Assembly: GCF_900129365.1 (NCBI RefSeq)
Contig: NZ_FQVM01000013.1
Coordinates: 1-64,000 of the forward strand
DNA length: 64,000 nucleotides
DNA from: Clostridium fallax
Lineage (GTDB): Bacteria; Bacillota; Clostridia; Clostridiales; Clostridiaceae
Direction of reading: 5' to 3'
The notes under the pieces: model-generated
What the model was told of the DNA's origin: nothing
What the model saw: only the letters and a program-made list of their open reading frames with translations
Databases searched by the model: none
Translations under genes and position numbers: made by a program
In this document: in pieces, positions 18,744 through 27,200 of the stretch
Position numbering within the stretch: the first letter of the stretch is position 1
How the letters are laid out: every line of letters starts with the position of its first letter

Positions 18744-19625
18744 TTATTTTATTAAATTATGTTTTTTCAATTGCTCTTTTACTTTATCCAAATTTTCTTC
18801 TTCCATATCACATAGAGGTAATCTTAAATTGCCAACTTCTTTTCCCATTAAGTTAAGAGCGCATTTAACTGGAATAGGATTAGTTTCAATAAATAAAGAA
18901 TTAGCTAAATCTAAAGTATCAAGTTGTATTTTTAAAGCATCATTAACTTTTCCTTTTAAATAAAGATCACACATATCATGAGTTTCTTTTGGAATAACAT
19001 TAGCTAAAACAGATATTACACCAATTCCACCAAGAGATAATATAGGGATTATTTGATCATCATTTCCTGAATAAATATCTATTTTATCTTTGCATAGAGC
19101 CTTTATTTTAGCCACTTGACTTATATCTCCACTAGCTTCTTTTACAGCTACTACATTTTTTAAATCTGAAAGTTTTAAAATTTCATTAGCTGTCATGTTC
19201 ATTCCAGTTCTTCCAGGAACGTTATATAGTATTATTGGAGTATTTACCGCATTGTTTATAGCTTCAAAATGTTTAAATAATCCTTTTTTTGATGTTTTAT
19301 TATAATAAGGAGTTATTACAAGTAAACCATCAACACCAATAGATTCAGCCCATTTACTCATTTCTATTGAATTTTTTGTGTTGTTTGAGCCTGTTCCTGC
19401 AATAACAGGAATTCTTTTATTTATAACTTTAACTGTAAACTCTATAGTATCTTTTCTTTCTTTTTCAGTCATAGTTGAAGCTTCACCGGTAGTTCCACAG
19501 ATTATTATAGCATCAGTATTGTTTTCTACGTGCCATTCTAATAATTCTTTAAGTTTTTCAAAATCTACACCATCATTATTAAATGGAGTTACTAAAGCTA
19601 CTCCTGAACCTTTGAATATTGCCAT
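18744..19625 (-). CDS. dapA: 4-hydroxy-tetrahydrodipicolinate synthase
   Basis: Condenses pyruvate with aspartate semialdehyde. It is a 293-residue TIM-barrel aldolase with GTTGEASTMT (43-52), catalytic Tyr134 in ILYNVPGRTG and the Schiff-base Lys162 in VVAVKEASGD. It is the middle gene of the operon, preceded by AGGAGGTG and 27 bases after asd. The product goes to dapB and then to DapH at 11.4-12.1 kb. Confidence 0.97.
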   Translation of the reverse strand: MAIFKGSGVALVTPFNNDGVDFEKLKELLEWHVENNTDAIIICGTTGEASTMTEKERKDTIEFTVKVINKRIPVIAGTGSNNTKNSIEMSKWAESIGVDGLLVITPYYNKTSKKGLFKHFEAINNAVNTPIILYNVPGRTGMNMTANEILKLSDLKNVVAVKEASGDISQVAKIKALCKDKIDIYSGNDDQIIPILSLGGIGVISVLANVIPKETHDMCDLYLKGKVNDALKIQLDTLDLANSLFIETNPIPVKCALNLMGKEVGNLRLPLCDMEEENLDKVKEQLKKHNLIK

Positions 19626-19652
19626 AAAGACACCTCCTAAAATATAATTTTA

Positions 19653-20642
19653 TTAATTATTTTTTATTAATAATTCAGCTATTTGAATAGCGTTTAAAGC
19701 AGCACCTTTTCTTAAATTATCAGCAACAACCCAAAGGTTTAAACCATTATCTAAAGAAAAGTCTCTTCTTATTCTACCAACATAAACGTCATCTTTATCA
19801 GAACAATAAAGAGGTGTTGGATATTTTAGATTATTAATATCATCATAAAGAGTTATGCCTTTAAAATTATTATATAAATTAAATATATCCTTTATATCAA
19901 AATTTGATTTTAATTCTACATTTATACTTTCACTATGAGAGTTTAAAACTGGAACTCTTACAGTAGTTGCAGTAATTTTTAAAGAATCATCATGAAGAAT
20001 TTTTTTTGTTTCTTCAATCATTTTCATTTCTTCTTTTGTATAGCCATTATCCATAAAAATATCTATATGAGCTAATACATTTCCTGCTATTGGGTAAGGA
20101 AATTTCTTAGGGGGTACTCCTTTTAATCCCTCTTCTAAATCAAGAATAGCTTGAAGTCCTGCGCCAGAAACAGCTTGATAAGTTGAATAAATAATTCTTT
20201 TTATTCCATACTTATCATATAAAGGCTTTAGAGCTACAACAGCTTGAATAGTAGAGCAGTTAGGGTTTGCTATAATCCCTTTATTCCATTTAACATCCTC
20301 AGGATTTACTTCAGGAACTACAAGAGGAACTTCCTTATTCATTCTCCAAGCACTACTATTATCTATAACTACAGCACCTATTTTAGAAAATTTAGGGGCG
20401 TAATCTAAGCTTATATTTCCACCAGCGGAAAATAATGCAAAATCTATATTTTTATTATTTATATTATCATCACACAATTCTTCAACTATAAAATCTTTAC
20501 CTTTAAAAGTTAATTTTTTATTTGCAGATTTTTTTGAAGCAAATAAATATAATTCTCCTATAGGAAAGTTTCTCTCTTCTAGTATTTCAATAAATTTTCT
20601 ACCTACGTTGCCTGTTGCACCTACGATTGCTACATTATACAT
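19653..20642 (-). CDS. asd: Aspartate-semialdehyde dehydrogenase
   Basis: NADPH-dependent reduction of aspartyl phosphate, feeding DAP, lysine, methionine and threonine. At 329 residues it has the Rossmann motif VAIVGATGNVGRKF, active-site Cys129 in IIANPNCSTIQ and YQAVSGAG. It is the first gene of the operon, with CTAGGAGGGA upstream of the ATG. The ~230 bases upstream look too short and unstructured for a lysine riboswitch, so I see no known leader element. Confidence 0.97.
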   Translation of the reverse strand: MYNVAIVGATGNVGRKFIEILEERNFPIGELYLFASKKSANKKLTFKGKDFIVEELCDDNINNKNIDFALFSAGGNISLDYAPKFSKIGAVVIDNSSAWRMNKEVPLVVPEVNPEDVKWNKGIIANPNCSTIQAVVALKPLYDKYGIKRIIYSTYQAVSGAGLQAILDLEEGLKGVPPKKFPYPIAGNVLAHIDIFMDNGYTKEEMKMIEETKKILHDDSLKITATTVRVPVLNSHSESINVELKSNFDIKDIFNLYNNFKGITLYDDINNLKYPTPLYCSDKDDVYVGRIRRDFSLDNGLNLWVVADNLRKGAALNAIQIAELLIKNN

Positions 20643-20891
20643 TTTTATCCCTCCTAGGATTTTTAAATTAATCTACATAAATAACTATATTCAAATTATA
20701 CAATATATTCAACAAAGATTTTAAATAAATAAGAATAAAAATTAAATTATTTTGTAAATAAACAAAAAACTATATAATGCAGAGGTTTTAAATGAATAAT
20801 CTTATAAAATAAATTAATTTAAAAAATATTTACGGATATTTTATAAATTTTAGGGAAAAATAATTTAAAATTGGTTGAGAGGGGAATGTTA

Positions 20892-21176
20892 ATGAGTAAA
20901 ACACCTTTAAAAAAAATAATTAAGTCTAAATTAAAAGCTAATAGAGAGCTTACAGAAGTAGAAAAACTTAGAGAAAAAATAAAATATGAAATTGCAGATG
21001 AATTAGGTCTTAAAGATAAAGTAGACTCTCTAGGATGGGGAGGACTTACAGCAGAAGAAACTGGACGAATCGGAGGAATGATGACTAAAAGAAAAAAGGA
21101 TTTAAAAATACCAACTAATGATGAAATTCTTGGTAGAAAATCAAAGGTATCAAAATCTTTAAAAGAAGATAAATAA
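20892..21176 (+). CDS. Small acid-soluble spore protein-like (alpha/beta-type related)
   Basis: A 94-residue protein with LREKIKYEIADELGL, where the EIA matches the GPR protease cleavage site, and LTAEETGRIGGMMTKRKK, which resembles the C-terminal DNA-binding signature of alpha/beta SASPs. It is longer and more basic than standard SASPs (N-terminal KKIIKSKLK, C-terminal SKVSKS), so it belongs to an atypical clostridial branch. It probably coats spore DNA. I chose the ATG at 20892, 7 bases after AGGGG, over in-frame starts at 20871 and 20886. Confidence 0.8.
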   Translation: MSKTPLKKIIKSKLKANRELTEVEKLREKIKYEIADELGLKDKVDSLGWGGLTAEETGRIGGMMTKRKKDLKIPTNDEILGRKSKVSKSLKEDK

Positions 21177-21284
21177 ATTTTAATATAGTTACTTTATTTT
21201 ACGTTGACGAAAGCCTTATTTATTTATAATATATTTATTAGACTTAAATAGTGCATAATTAAATCCATTTATGGAGGAGAAAAA

Positions 21285-22025
21285 ATGAGTAGCTATAAAA
21301 AATTTGCAAAGGTTTATGATGAACTAATATATGAAGATATTGATTATTGCAAAATAAGCCATAAAATAATGGAAGTATCTAAAAAATATAGATTGAAAAA
21401 TGATTTTTATCTTGACTTAGCATGTGGTACTGGGAATGTAGCCTTAGAGGTTTCAAAGAATTTTAAAAATATTTTTTTAGTAGATTTATCAAATGATATG
21501 CTTATTGAAGCAGAATCAAAATTTAGAGAAAATAAAATAAAGGCTAAAATAGTATGCCAAGACATGACTGAATTTCAGCTAAATAGAAAATTTGATTTAA
21601 TAACATCAGTTTTAGATTCTACTAATTATTTAACAGAGGATGGGGACTTATATAATTATCTTACTAAGGTATATGAGCACTTAAATGATGATGGTATATT
21701 TATATTTGATATAAATTCTTATTATAAATTAAGTGAAATATTAGGAAACAATATATATACATATAATAGTGAAGATTTATTTTACGTATGGGAAAATATT
21801 TTCGAAGATGGAATAGTTGAAATGAATCTAACTTTTTTTGTAAAAGAAGGAGATATGTATACAAGGTTCGAAGAGATCCATGAAGAAAGAGCATATAAAG
21901 AAGAAGAGATTGAAGAAGCTCTACATAAAATAGGTTTTGAAGTTTTAGAGAAAAATGATGGATATTCTAATAAATTTGTTTTAGAAGATACTGAAAGAAT
22001 AGTTTATATAGTAAGGAAAAAATAA
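21285..22025 (+). CDS. Class I SAM-dependent methyltransferase
   Basis: A 246-residue cytoplasmic methyltransferase. SAM-binding motif I is FYLDLACGTGNVALEV, the acidic motif II is LVDLSNDML, and motif IV is FDLITSVLDSTNYL. The C-terminal beta-rich region (TRFEEIHEERAY, VYIVRKK) is typical of a group of Firmicute small-molecule methyltransferases. The substrate is unknown. GGAGGAG precedes the ATG. It lies 13 bases upstream of hslO and is probably co-transcribed with it. Confidence 0.88.
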   Translation: MSSYKKFAKVYDELIYEDIDYCKISHKIMEVSKKYRLKNDFYLDLACGTGNVALEVSKNFKNIFLVDLSNDMLIEAESKFRENKIKAKIVCQDMTEFQLNRKFDLITSVLDSTNYLTEDGDLYNYLTKVYEHLNDDGIFIFDINSYYKLSEILGNNIYTYNSEDLFYVWENIFEDGIVEMNLTFFVKEGDMYTRFEEIHEERAYKEEEIEEALHKIGFEVLEKNDGYSNKFVLEDTERIVYIVRKK

Positions 22026-22038
22026 GGAGGAAAAGACA

Positions 22039-22923
22039 ATGAGTGATAAAATATTAAGAGCTACTGCAAAAGGTGGCATGGTTAGAATAATAGCAGCAGA
22101 TACAAGAGAGCTTGTAAATGAGGGAGTAAAATTACATAATTGTACTCCAACAGCAGCTGCTGCCCTTGGAAGAATGTTAACAGCAGGAACATTAATGAGT
22201 GCAATGGCAAAGGGAGAAAAAGAAACTTTAACTTTACAAATCAATGGTGGAGGAGAAGCTAAAGGAATAACTGTTACAGCTTATTCTAATAATACTGTAA
22301 AAGGATATATAGGAAATCCAGAAGTTGATCTTCCATTAAATCAAAAAGGAAAGCTAGATGTTTCTGGTGCTATAGGAAAAGAAGGAAGTTTAGTAGTTAT
22401 AAAAGATTTAGGATTAAAAGATCCTTATGTTGGACAAGTACCTATTTATACAGGAGAAATTGCAGAAGATTTAGCTTATTATTTTACAGTATCAGAGCAA
22501 ACACCTTCAGCAGTAGCTTTAGGAGTTTTAGTTGATAAAGACCTTTCAATAAAGTCAGCAGGTGGATTTATAATACAAATGATGCCCGGTGCAGATGAAC
22601 TTTTAGCAGATCTTTTAATGTATAGATTACAAGAAGTTCCATCAGTAACTACAATGTTGTCAGAAGGAAAAACAATTAAGGATATTTTAGAAGTTATTTT
22701 TGAAGATATGGATTTAAAAATAAATGATGAATTAAATCCAAAGTATGAGTGTGACTGTTCAAAAGAAAAAGTGGAAAAGGCTTTAATTAGCATAGGATAT
22801 AAAGATTTAAAAGAAATTTATGATGATAATAAAGACGAAGAGCTAAAATGTCATTTTTGTAATAAATCCTATAAATTTACTCATGAAGATATAGGAAATT
22901 TATTAAAAACTTTAGAAAAATAA
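22039..22923 (+). CDS. hslO: Redox-regulated chaperone Hsp33
   Basis: A 294-residue holdase activated by oxidation and unfolding. The N-terminal domain carries VKLHNCTPTAAAALGRMLTA-type sequence and GDEL-like PGADELLADLL. The C-terminal zinc switch has all four cysteines: Cys238 and Cys240 (CDC) and Cys271 and Cys274 (CHFC). AAGGAGGAAAAG precedes the ATG. It lies just upstream of the tRNA operon, which has its own promoter. Confidence 0.96.
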   Translation: MSDKILRATAKGGMVRIIAADTRELVNEGVKLHNCTPTAAAALGRMLTAGTLMSAMAKGEKETLTLQINGGGEAKGITVTAYSNNTVKGYIGNPEVDLPLNQKGKLDVSGAIGKEGSLVVIKDLGLKDPYVGQVPIYTGEIAEDLAYYFTVSEQTPSAVALGVLVDKDLSIKSAGGFIIQMMPGADELLADLLMYRLQEVPSVTTMLSEGKTIKDILEVIFEDMDLKINDELNPKYECDCSKEKVEKALISIGYKDLKEIYDDNKDEELKCHFCNKSYKFTHEDIGNLLKTLEK

Positions 22924-22941
22924 TAAAAAACAAATTAAGTA

Positions 22942-22970
22942 TTGACAATGTAGAGAATAGTTCGTATAAT
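22942..22970 (+). promoter_or_regulatory. Promoter of the tRNA operon
   Basis: TTGACA (22942-22947), a 17-base spacer and TATAAT (22965-22970), 24 bases before tRNA-Asp. A consensus promoter suits a stable RNA. Confidence 0.88.
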
Positions 22971-22994
22971 AAAACATGTCGAGTTAATCTCTAT

Positions 22995-23071
22995 GGCTCA
23001 GTAGCTCAGTTGGTTAGAGTGCCGGCCTGTCACGCCGGAGGTCGAGGGTTCGAGCCCCTTCTGAGTCGCCA
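22995..23071 (+). tRNA. tRNA-Asp (GTC)
   Basis: 77-base cloverleaf. Acceptor GGCTCAG pairs with CTGAGTC (one G-U), the anticodon is GTC in CCTGTCACG, the T loop is GGTTCGAGCC, and the CCA end is encoded. Confidence 0.97.
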
Positions 23072-23077
23072 ATACTT

Positions 23078-23152
23078 GCGGAAGTGACTCAATGGTAGAG
23101 TGTCACCTTGCCAAGGTGAAAGTTGCGGGTTCGAGTCCCGTCTTCCGCTCCA
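23078..23152 (+). tRNA. tRNA-Gly (GCC)
   Basis: 75 bases. Acceptor GCGGAAG pairs with CTTCCGC, the anticodon is GCC in CTTGCCAAG, the T loop is GGTTCGAGTCC, and CCA is encoded. It lies 6 bases after tRNA-Asp. Confidence 0.97.
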
Positions 23153-23156
23153 ATAT

Positions 23157-23230
<74 letters not shown>

Positions 23231-23257
23231 AATAATCAATTTAATATTGATACAATG

Positions 23258-23292
23258 AAAAGCTCTTGATTTCAAGGGCTTTTAGTGTTTTT
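23258..23292 (+). terminator. Terminator of the tRNA operon
   Basis: AAAAGCTCTTGA pairs with TCAAGGGCTTTT (one G-U), followed a few bases later by GTGTTTTT. Confidence 0.7.
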
Positions 23293-23657
23293 AAGAAAAT
23301 ATGAAATGAAGTTTAAGATTTTAAAATTAAACTTATAGGTTAGAATGGAATAAATACACGGCTCGGATATAAATTTTTAAAGAAATATGAATATAATATA
23401 TTTAAGAATTTTCTAATGATTAGAATTTAAAAAATTGGATTTATTTAACTTAAAGTATTTTTTGGAAAAATATGAATGCAGTAGATCGAATTTTTAAAGA
23501 AATACTTCTAAAACGTTATGTATAAATAGATTAGAAGGGTTAATAAGTCTATTCTTAATATATTACTTAAGATTTACTGCAAAAGAATATTAAATATGGT
23601 ACAATATCAACATAAGAAATGGCTTCTTTAAGCTGTTATTTAATATAGAATTTTAGG
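23293..23657 (+). promoter_or_regulatory. CRISPR leader region
   Basis: An AT-rich stretch with no coding frame between the tRNA terminator and the first repeat. An extended -10 element TGGTACAAT (23597-23605) could drive the array; no good -35 is seen. A 15-base direct repeat AATTTTTAAAGAAAT occurs near 23371 and 23499. The leader side is assigned from position only. Confidence 0.45.
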
Positions 23658-24147
23658 GTTTTATCTTAACTATAAGGAATGTAAATATATTAAGGTGTAT
23701 AATATATATTCTAAATATATTAGGTTTTATCTTAACTATAAGGAATGTAAATTTTATTCATCCTTGTAATTCCTTTCCTTACACCTTCTGTTTTATCTTA
23801 ACTATAAGGAATGTAAATCGTCTTTTTTAACAATATCTAATTGTTTTTGCATTTTGTTTTATCTTAACTATAAGGAATGTAAATTTATAAGCAGGGTCAC
23901 AATATATTTTTAATATTTTAGTTTTATCTTAACTATAAGTAATGTAAATAAATTTGAGCTATCTCGAATTGTAGGAACAGTTTTAGGTTTTATCTTAACT
24001 ATAAGGAATGTAAATCGTCTTTTTTAACAATATCTAATTGTTTTTGCATTTTGTTTTATCTTAACTATAAGGAATGTAAATCTTAATACTGTTAGATTAG
24101 CTTTAAAAACCTTTGTACGTTTTATCTTAACTATAAGGAATGTAAAT
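23658..24147 (+). CRISPR. CRISPR array, 8 repeats and 7 spacers, type I-B-like repeat
   Basis: The 29-base repeat begins GTTTTATCTTAACTAT and ends AAGGAATGTAAAT. Starts are at 23658, 23724, 23790, 23856, 23921, 23987, 24053 and 24119. Seven copies are identical; the fifth has one substitution (AAGTAATG instead of AAGGAATG). Spacers are 37 bases except the fourth (36). Spacers 3 (23819-23855) and 6 (24016-24052) are identical. The repeat resembles the type I-B repeats of C. difficile and related clostridia (GTTTTATATTAACTA...ATGTAAAT). No cas gene lies in the window, so processing must rely on cas genes elsewhere, if any. Confidence 0.97.
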
Positions 24148-24505
24148 AAATTAGTGAATTTTAATATAAGTTTACTTAAAAAGTATAAATGATAATATTT
24201 CCAATTTTACATTTATAACATATTAAGTCTAACTAAGTAAAATAATATTTAGTTAAGAAAGGATATATCTATTATGAGAAAGAATAGAAGATATGATAGT
24301 AGAATTATTTAAGTTAGGAATGAGCTTAGCAGAAATAAGAAAATTTAAGAAAATTAAGTATTATGTCAAAAAGTAGAAGTGCAATTACTGTAGAACACTA
24401 TATATAAATATTATCTGGTGTTTTTTTTTGTATAAATTATTGGAGAAAAGGAGGAGTAATTACATTTATGAAGAATAATGTAATTATATAATGTGAGGTG
24501 TTTTT
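24148..24505. other. Intergenic region after the CRISPR array; short inverted repeat before next gene
   Basis: No full gene. A 27-codon frame at 24293-24376 reads IVELFKLGMSLAEIRKF, which resembles a helix-turn-helix fragment, but it has no context and is probably a remnant. A 10-bp inverted repeat TAATTACATT / AATGTAATTA (24457-24466 / 24477-24486) lies 20 bases before the next start codon, just upstream of its ribosome site. Confidence 0.4.
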
Positions 24506-25222
24506 ATGGAACTTGAAGAAATTTTAAATTTAATAAAGGAAGACTTCCCAGATAAATCAATTGATATTTCTGAAAGTCTTGCACTGTTAATGGATACTAT
24601 TGATGATGTTATGAATAAAATAAATGACAAGATAGGTAAGGCTTATTCAAATAGAGATTTTTCAACTGTTGAAAAATATAATACTCTTGGGAAAGCTATT
24701 AATACTTATGAAACTAAAATTGATGAAATAATCAACTTTACCAGAATGGAAGAAAATGAAATTCTTGAAGATAGTACAGAGGAGTCTAGCGGTAAAAATT
24801 TACCCAATTATGAAGAATATATTGTAGACAATAAAATTGAACATACATTGTATGAAAATTTTACTCACATAAGGCCTTTTGGATTTAAATTTAATAGCGG
24901 TGAATTGATAGAGGTAAGAACATGGCAAGAAGTTTTAATAAAAACTTGTGAAAAATTATTTTCTGTTGATGAAGAAAAATTTTTTTCTTTTGAAAATAAG
25001 AAAAGTATGAATGGAAAGAAAAACAAGTATTTTTCAACAAAAACTGATAATATTAGGAAACCTGAAATTATAGGAAATAAGTTATATATTGAAACCAATA
25101 TGAGTGGAAATGGCATAAGGAATTTAATAATAAAAATTCTCAAGGAGTTTGATATAAAAATAGTTGATTACAAGGTATATTTTAGAGCCGATTATACAAA
25201 TGTAAATAAAGAAAAATGTTAA
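24506..25222 (+). CDS. Uncharacterised protein with helical N-terminus and conserved-looking C-terminal domain
   Basis: 238 residues, no signal peptide. Residues 1-80 are acidic and helical (SLALLMDTIDDVMNKINDKI). A linker of ~20 acidic residues follows. From ~115 there is a compact domain (HIRPFGFKFNSGELIEVRTW, LIKTCEKLFSVD, KYFSTKTDNIRKP, KLYIETNMSGNGIRNLIIKI, VYFRADYT). I recall similar C-terminal stretches (YVETNLSAN.IR) in other Firmicute hypotheticals but cannot name the family. GAGGTG lies 6 bases before the ATG. It is followed after 17 bases by another unknown gene, so the two look like an operon beside the CRISPR array. Confidence 0.8.
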   Translation: MELEEILNLIKEDFPDKSIDISESLALLMDTIDDVMNKINDKIGKAYSNRDFSTVEKYNTLGKAINTYETKIDEIINFTRMEENEILEDSTEESSGKNLPNYEEYIVDNKIEHTLYENFTHIRPFGFKFNSGELIEVRTWQEVLIKTCEKLFSVDEEKFFSFENKKSMNGKKNKYFSTKTDNIRKPEIIGNKLYIETNMSGNGIRNLIIKILKEFDIKIVDYKVYFRADYTNVNKEKC

Positions 25223-25239
25223 TTTAGAAGGTGAAAGTT

Positions 25240-25728
25240 GTGTCTATAAAGGAATTTGAATATTATCATGGGGCAGTCTTAGCGAAAATTTTGAGGAAGG
25301 ATATTCCTACATCCTTGAAGTTGGTAGAAACTAACAAAGACTCGTGGTGTGTATATATAATTAATGATGATGTAGCATTATATATAAGGTATAGATCGCC
25401 AAGAAAAGCTAATAATCACTTAAGTTGGAATTTTTCTTTTGACAAAAAGCAACTAACAGAGATAAGAGAATATTTAGATAAGAGTTTAGATTTAAAAATT
25501 ACTTTGATATGTATTAATGGTGAATATAAAGAATATAAATCAGAAATATGTTTGTTAAATAAAGAACAATTTTTGTCTATAATTGATATCCACTCTATAA
25601 CTAATCAAAGAATTAATGTATATTTAGAAAACCGTAAAAGTTTTAGAGTATGTGGTACAAAATCTAAAAATTCAGAAAAGATTATAGTTAATAGATGTGA
25701 AATTGATAAAATTAAAATTCATGGCTAG
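25240..25728 (+). CDS. Uncharacterised protein, second gene of the pair
   Basis: 162 residues from a GTG at 25240, 5 bases after AAGGTGA; an earlier GTG at 25231 lies within that site. A soluble alpha/beta protein: SIKEFEYYHGAVLAKILRKD, SLKLVETNKDSWCVYIIND, ALYIRYRSPRKANNHLSWNF, then ITLICINGEYKEYKSEICLL and a beta-rich C-terminus (KSFRVCGTKSKNSEKIIV). No domain I can name. Tight spacing to the upstream gene implies co-expression and possibly a shared complex. A role in nucleic-acid defence is only a guess from location. Confidence 0.75.
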   Translation: MSIKEFEYYHGAVLAKILRKDIPTSLKLVETNKDSWCVYIINDDVALYIRYRSPRKANNHLSWNFSFDKKQLTEIREYLDKSLDLKITLICINGEYKEYKSEICLLNKEQFLSIIDIHSITNQRINVYLENRKSFRVCGTKSKNSEKIIVNRCEIDKIKIHG

Positions 25729-26118
25729 ATTTTTATATTTATATAAAAATGTATTATTTAAAATTAAATAATAAAGATTTTTATAATACAGAACATTAGA
25801 TATAGCTTTACCTAGTGTTTTATTTTGCCTAAATATATTCGTAAGACTATTTTTAGAAGTAAAAAGCAAGTCCTTATAGTAATAATTTAGCAGGTGGTGA
25901 GAGTATAGAAATCATTATATTAGGTAAACATTTAAAAAGGATGTGATACACTTAAAGTTTTAGATTAGTATCAACTTATTTTCTTTTGCATATACATATA
26001 TTAATAGATGAGGAATATTTCATATAAAAAATAAGGATGTTAGTAAATGTTATAAAAATTTTTTTCATAAGCTTAAAAAACAATAAGATTAAAGCTAAGA
26101 AAAAAGTCTATTATATAA
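25729..26118. other. Degraded intergenic region
   Basis: No intact gene. A short frame at about 25884-25945 reads AGGESIEIIILGKHLKRM, and an ATG frame from 26037 (NKIKAKKKVYYINKKTNSNL, then stop) runs into the next gene in another frame. Both look like debris of older genes; the second may be the lost 5' part of the toxin gene. Confidence 0.4.
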
Positions 26119-26703
26119 ATAAGAAAACAAATAGTAACTTATAATTTTCCAGAGAGAGAGACTGATGTAATTGATAAAACTAAAGTAATTAATGTATATC
26201 ATAGAGCTGTTGTTTTACATCAGAGAGAAACACCTTATAATACAGTTCTTATAGCAGCTATAACTAAAGCAGAGGCTTTGAAAATTATGGGTAAAGTACC
26301 ATCAAACTATGTAAATATTTTCAAAGAAAATTATTCATTTGTTTTAGAAGAGGATAGCTATATTAATCTTGATATGATAATGGTAGTAGATAATATAGAA
26401 ATTGAATCATTCCACCGATTTGGAAAATCCATAGTATCTGTTTTAAATGAGGGTGATTGTAAAGATTTAGACTATAAGATGGTATTGACATATGAGTTAA
26501 ATAAATATATTAAAACTATAGTAGACGAAGAAATAAATAGAGAATTTAGAAATGTAGTTTTTTATATAGATCAAGATATAAGAGAAAGGATTGAGCATGC
26601 ACTTAGAAAAATAAATAATGTTGAAATTATTAAAGAAATAACAGAAATTATTGATATGCTAATAAATGATTTGAAGGAAAACTATTTTTTAAAAAGGGAT
26701 TAA
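26119..26703 (+). pseudogene. PemK/MazF-like toxin gene lacking an intact start
   Basis: The frame is open from just after a TAA at 26116-26118 and has no ATG, GTG or TTG before a TTG at 26278. The homologous sequence nevertheless starts before that: TYNFPERETDVIDKT, then VYHRAVVLHQRETPYNTVLIAAITKA, DSYINLDMIMVVDNIEI. This is the PemK/MazF core (RxVVL, TVLIAxIT, DSxIxLD). These toxins are ribosome-independent mRNA endonucleases. Residues after ~110 form a helical extension. Starting at 26278 would remove the core's first strands. A preceding frame from 26037 may be the missing part, separated by a +1 shift. No antitoxin gene is seen. Confidence 0.6.
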
Positions 26704-27200
26704 TAAATGTAAATAAGTATATATTTTAAAATAATAATTAATTGTTATACTAATGTCTAAAATATTTCTCACTATCTAGGATAAAATAGTTTGTAAAAAT
26801 ATTATCTTATTTAGAATTTAACAAGTTACTTGGTGAGATGGATATAGAGTTACTATTGTTTATTATTTTTCTAAATACTTTTTTTGTAAGATTAGAAGAA
26901 TTTATAGGAAGTAAAATATATATTAAAAAATAAAGAGTTGATTGAAACTTTTCAGTTGCCTAAAGAACATGGTAAAAGCTTCAATGAACTCTTTTTTTAT
27001 TATATAAATAATCATTTCTTCATAAAAAATTAACTGATCAAATAGATTTTATCTACCTTTTTATACAATGTTTACCTAATGGTGTGGATCTCACTTTAGT
27101 ATGACTTCTTTTTTCTTTTAGAAACAATTAATATAAACATTTTTTAAATATTAGCGTAATATATAATATATTTTATAATTAAAAATTATTTTATACATTA
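26704..27200. other. AT-rich intergenic region with one terminator-like hairpin
   Basis: No coding frame is supported on either strand. The only structure is an imperfect 15-bp stem (26932-26946 / 26980-26994), starting AAAGAGTTGATTGAA, around a 33-base loop and ending in TTTTTTTATT. It could be a terminator or the end of a small RNA. Confidence 0.45.

Noticed and set aside
20643..20891. Possible lysine riboswitch upstream of asd
   Set aside because: The spacer is short and lacks the conserved purine-rich junctions or a terminator hairpin.
23371..23515. Direct repeat AATTTTTAAAGAAAT in the CRISPR leader
   Set aside because: Low-complexity AT sequence; chance occurrence is likely at this base composition.
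24293..24376. 27-codon helix-turn-helix-like frame
   Set aside because: Too short, no ribosome site; noted only as a possible remnant.
25672..25869. Minus-strand frame overlapping the end of the second unknown gene
   Set aside because: No ribosome site, Asn/Tyr/Leu composition of AT-rich noncoding DNA, overlaps a better-supported gene.
23231..27200. Search for cas genes, integrase or transposase around the CRISPR array
   Set aside because: No frame with Cas, recombinase or transposase motifs was found on either strand.
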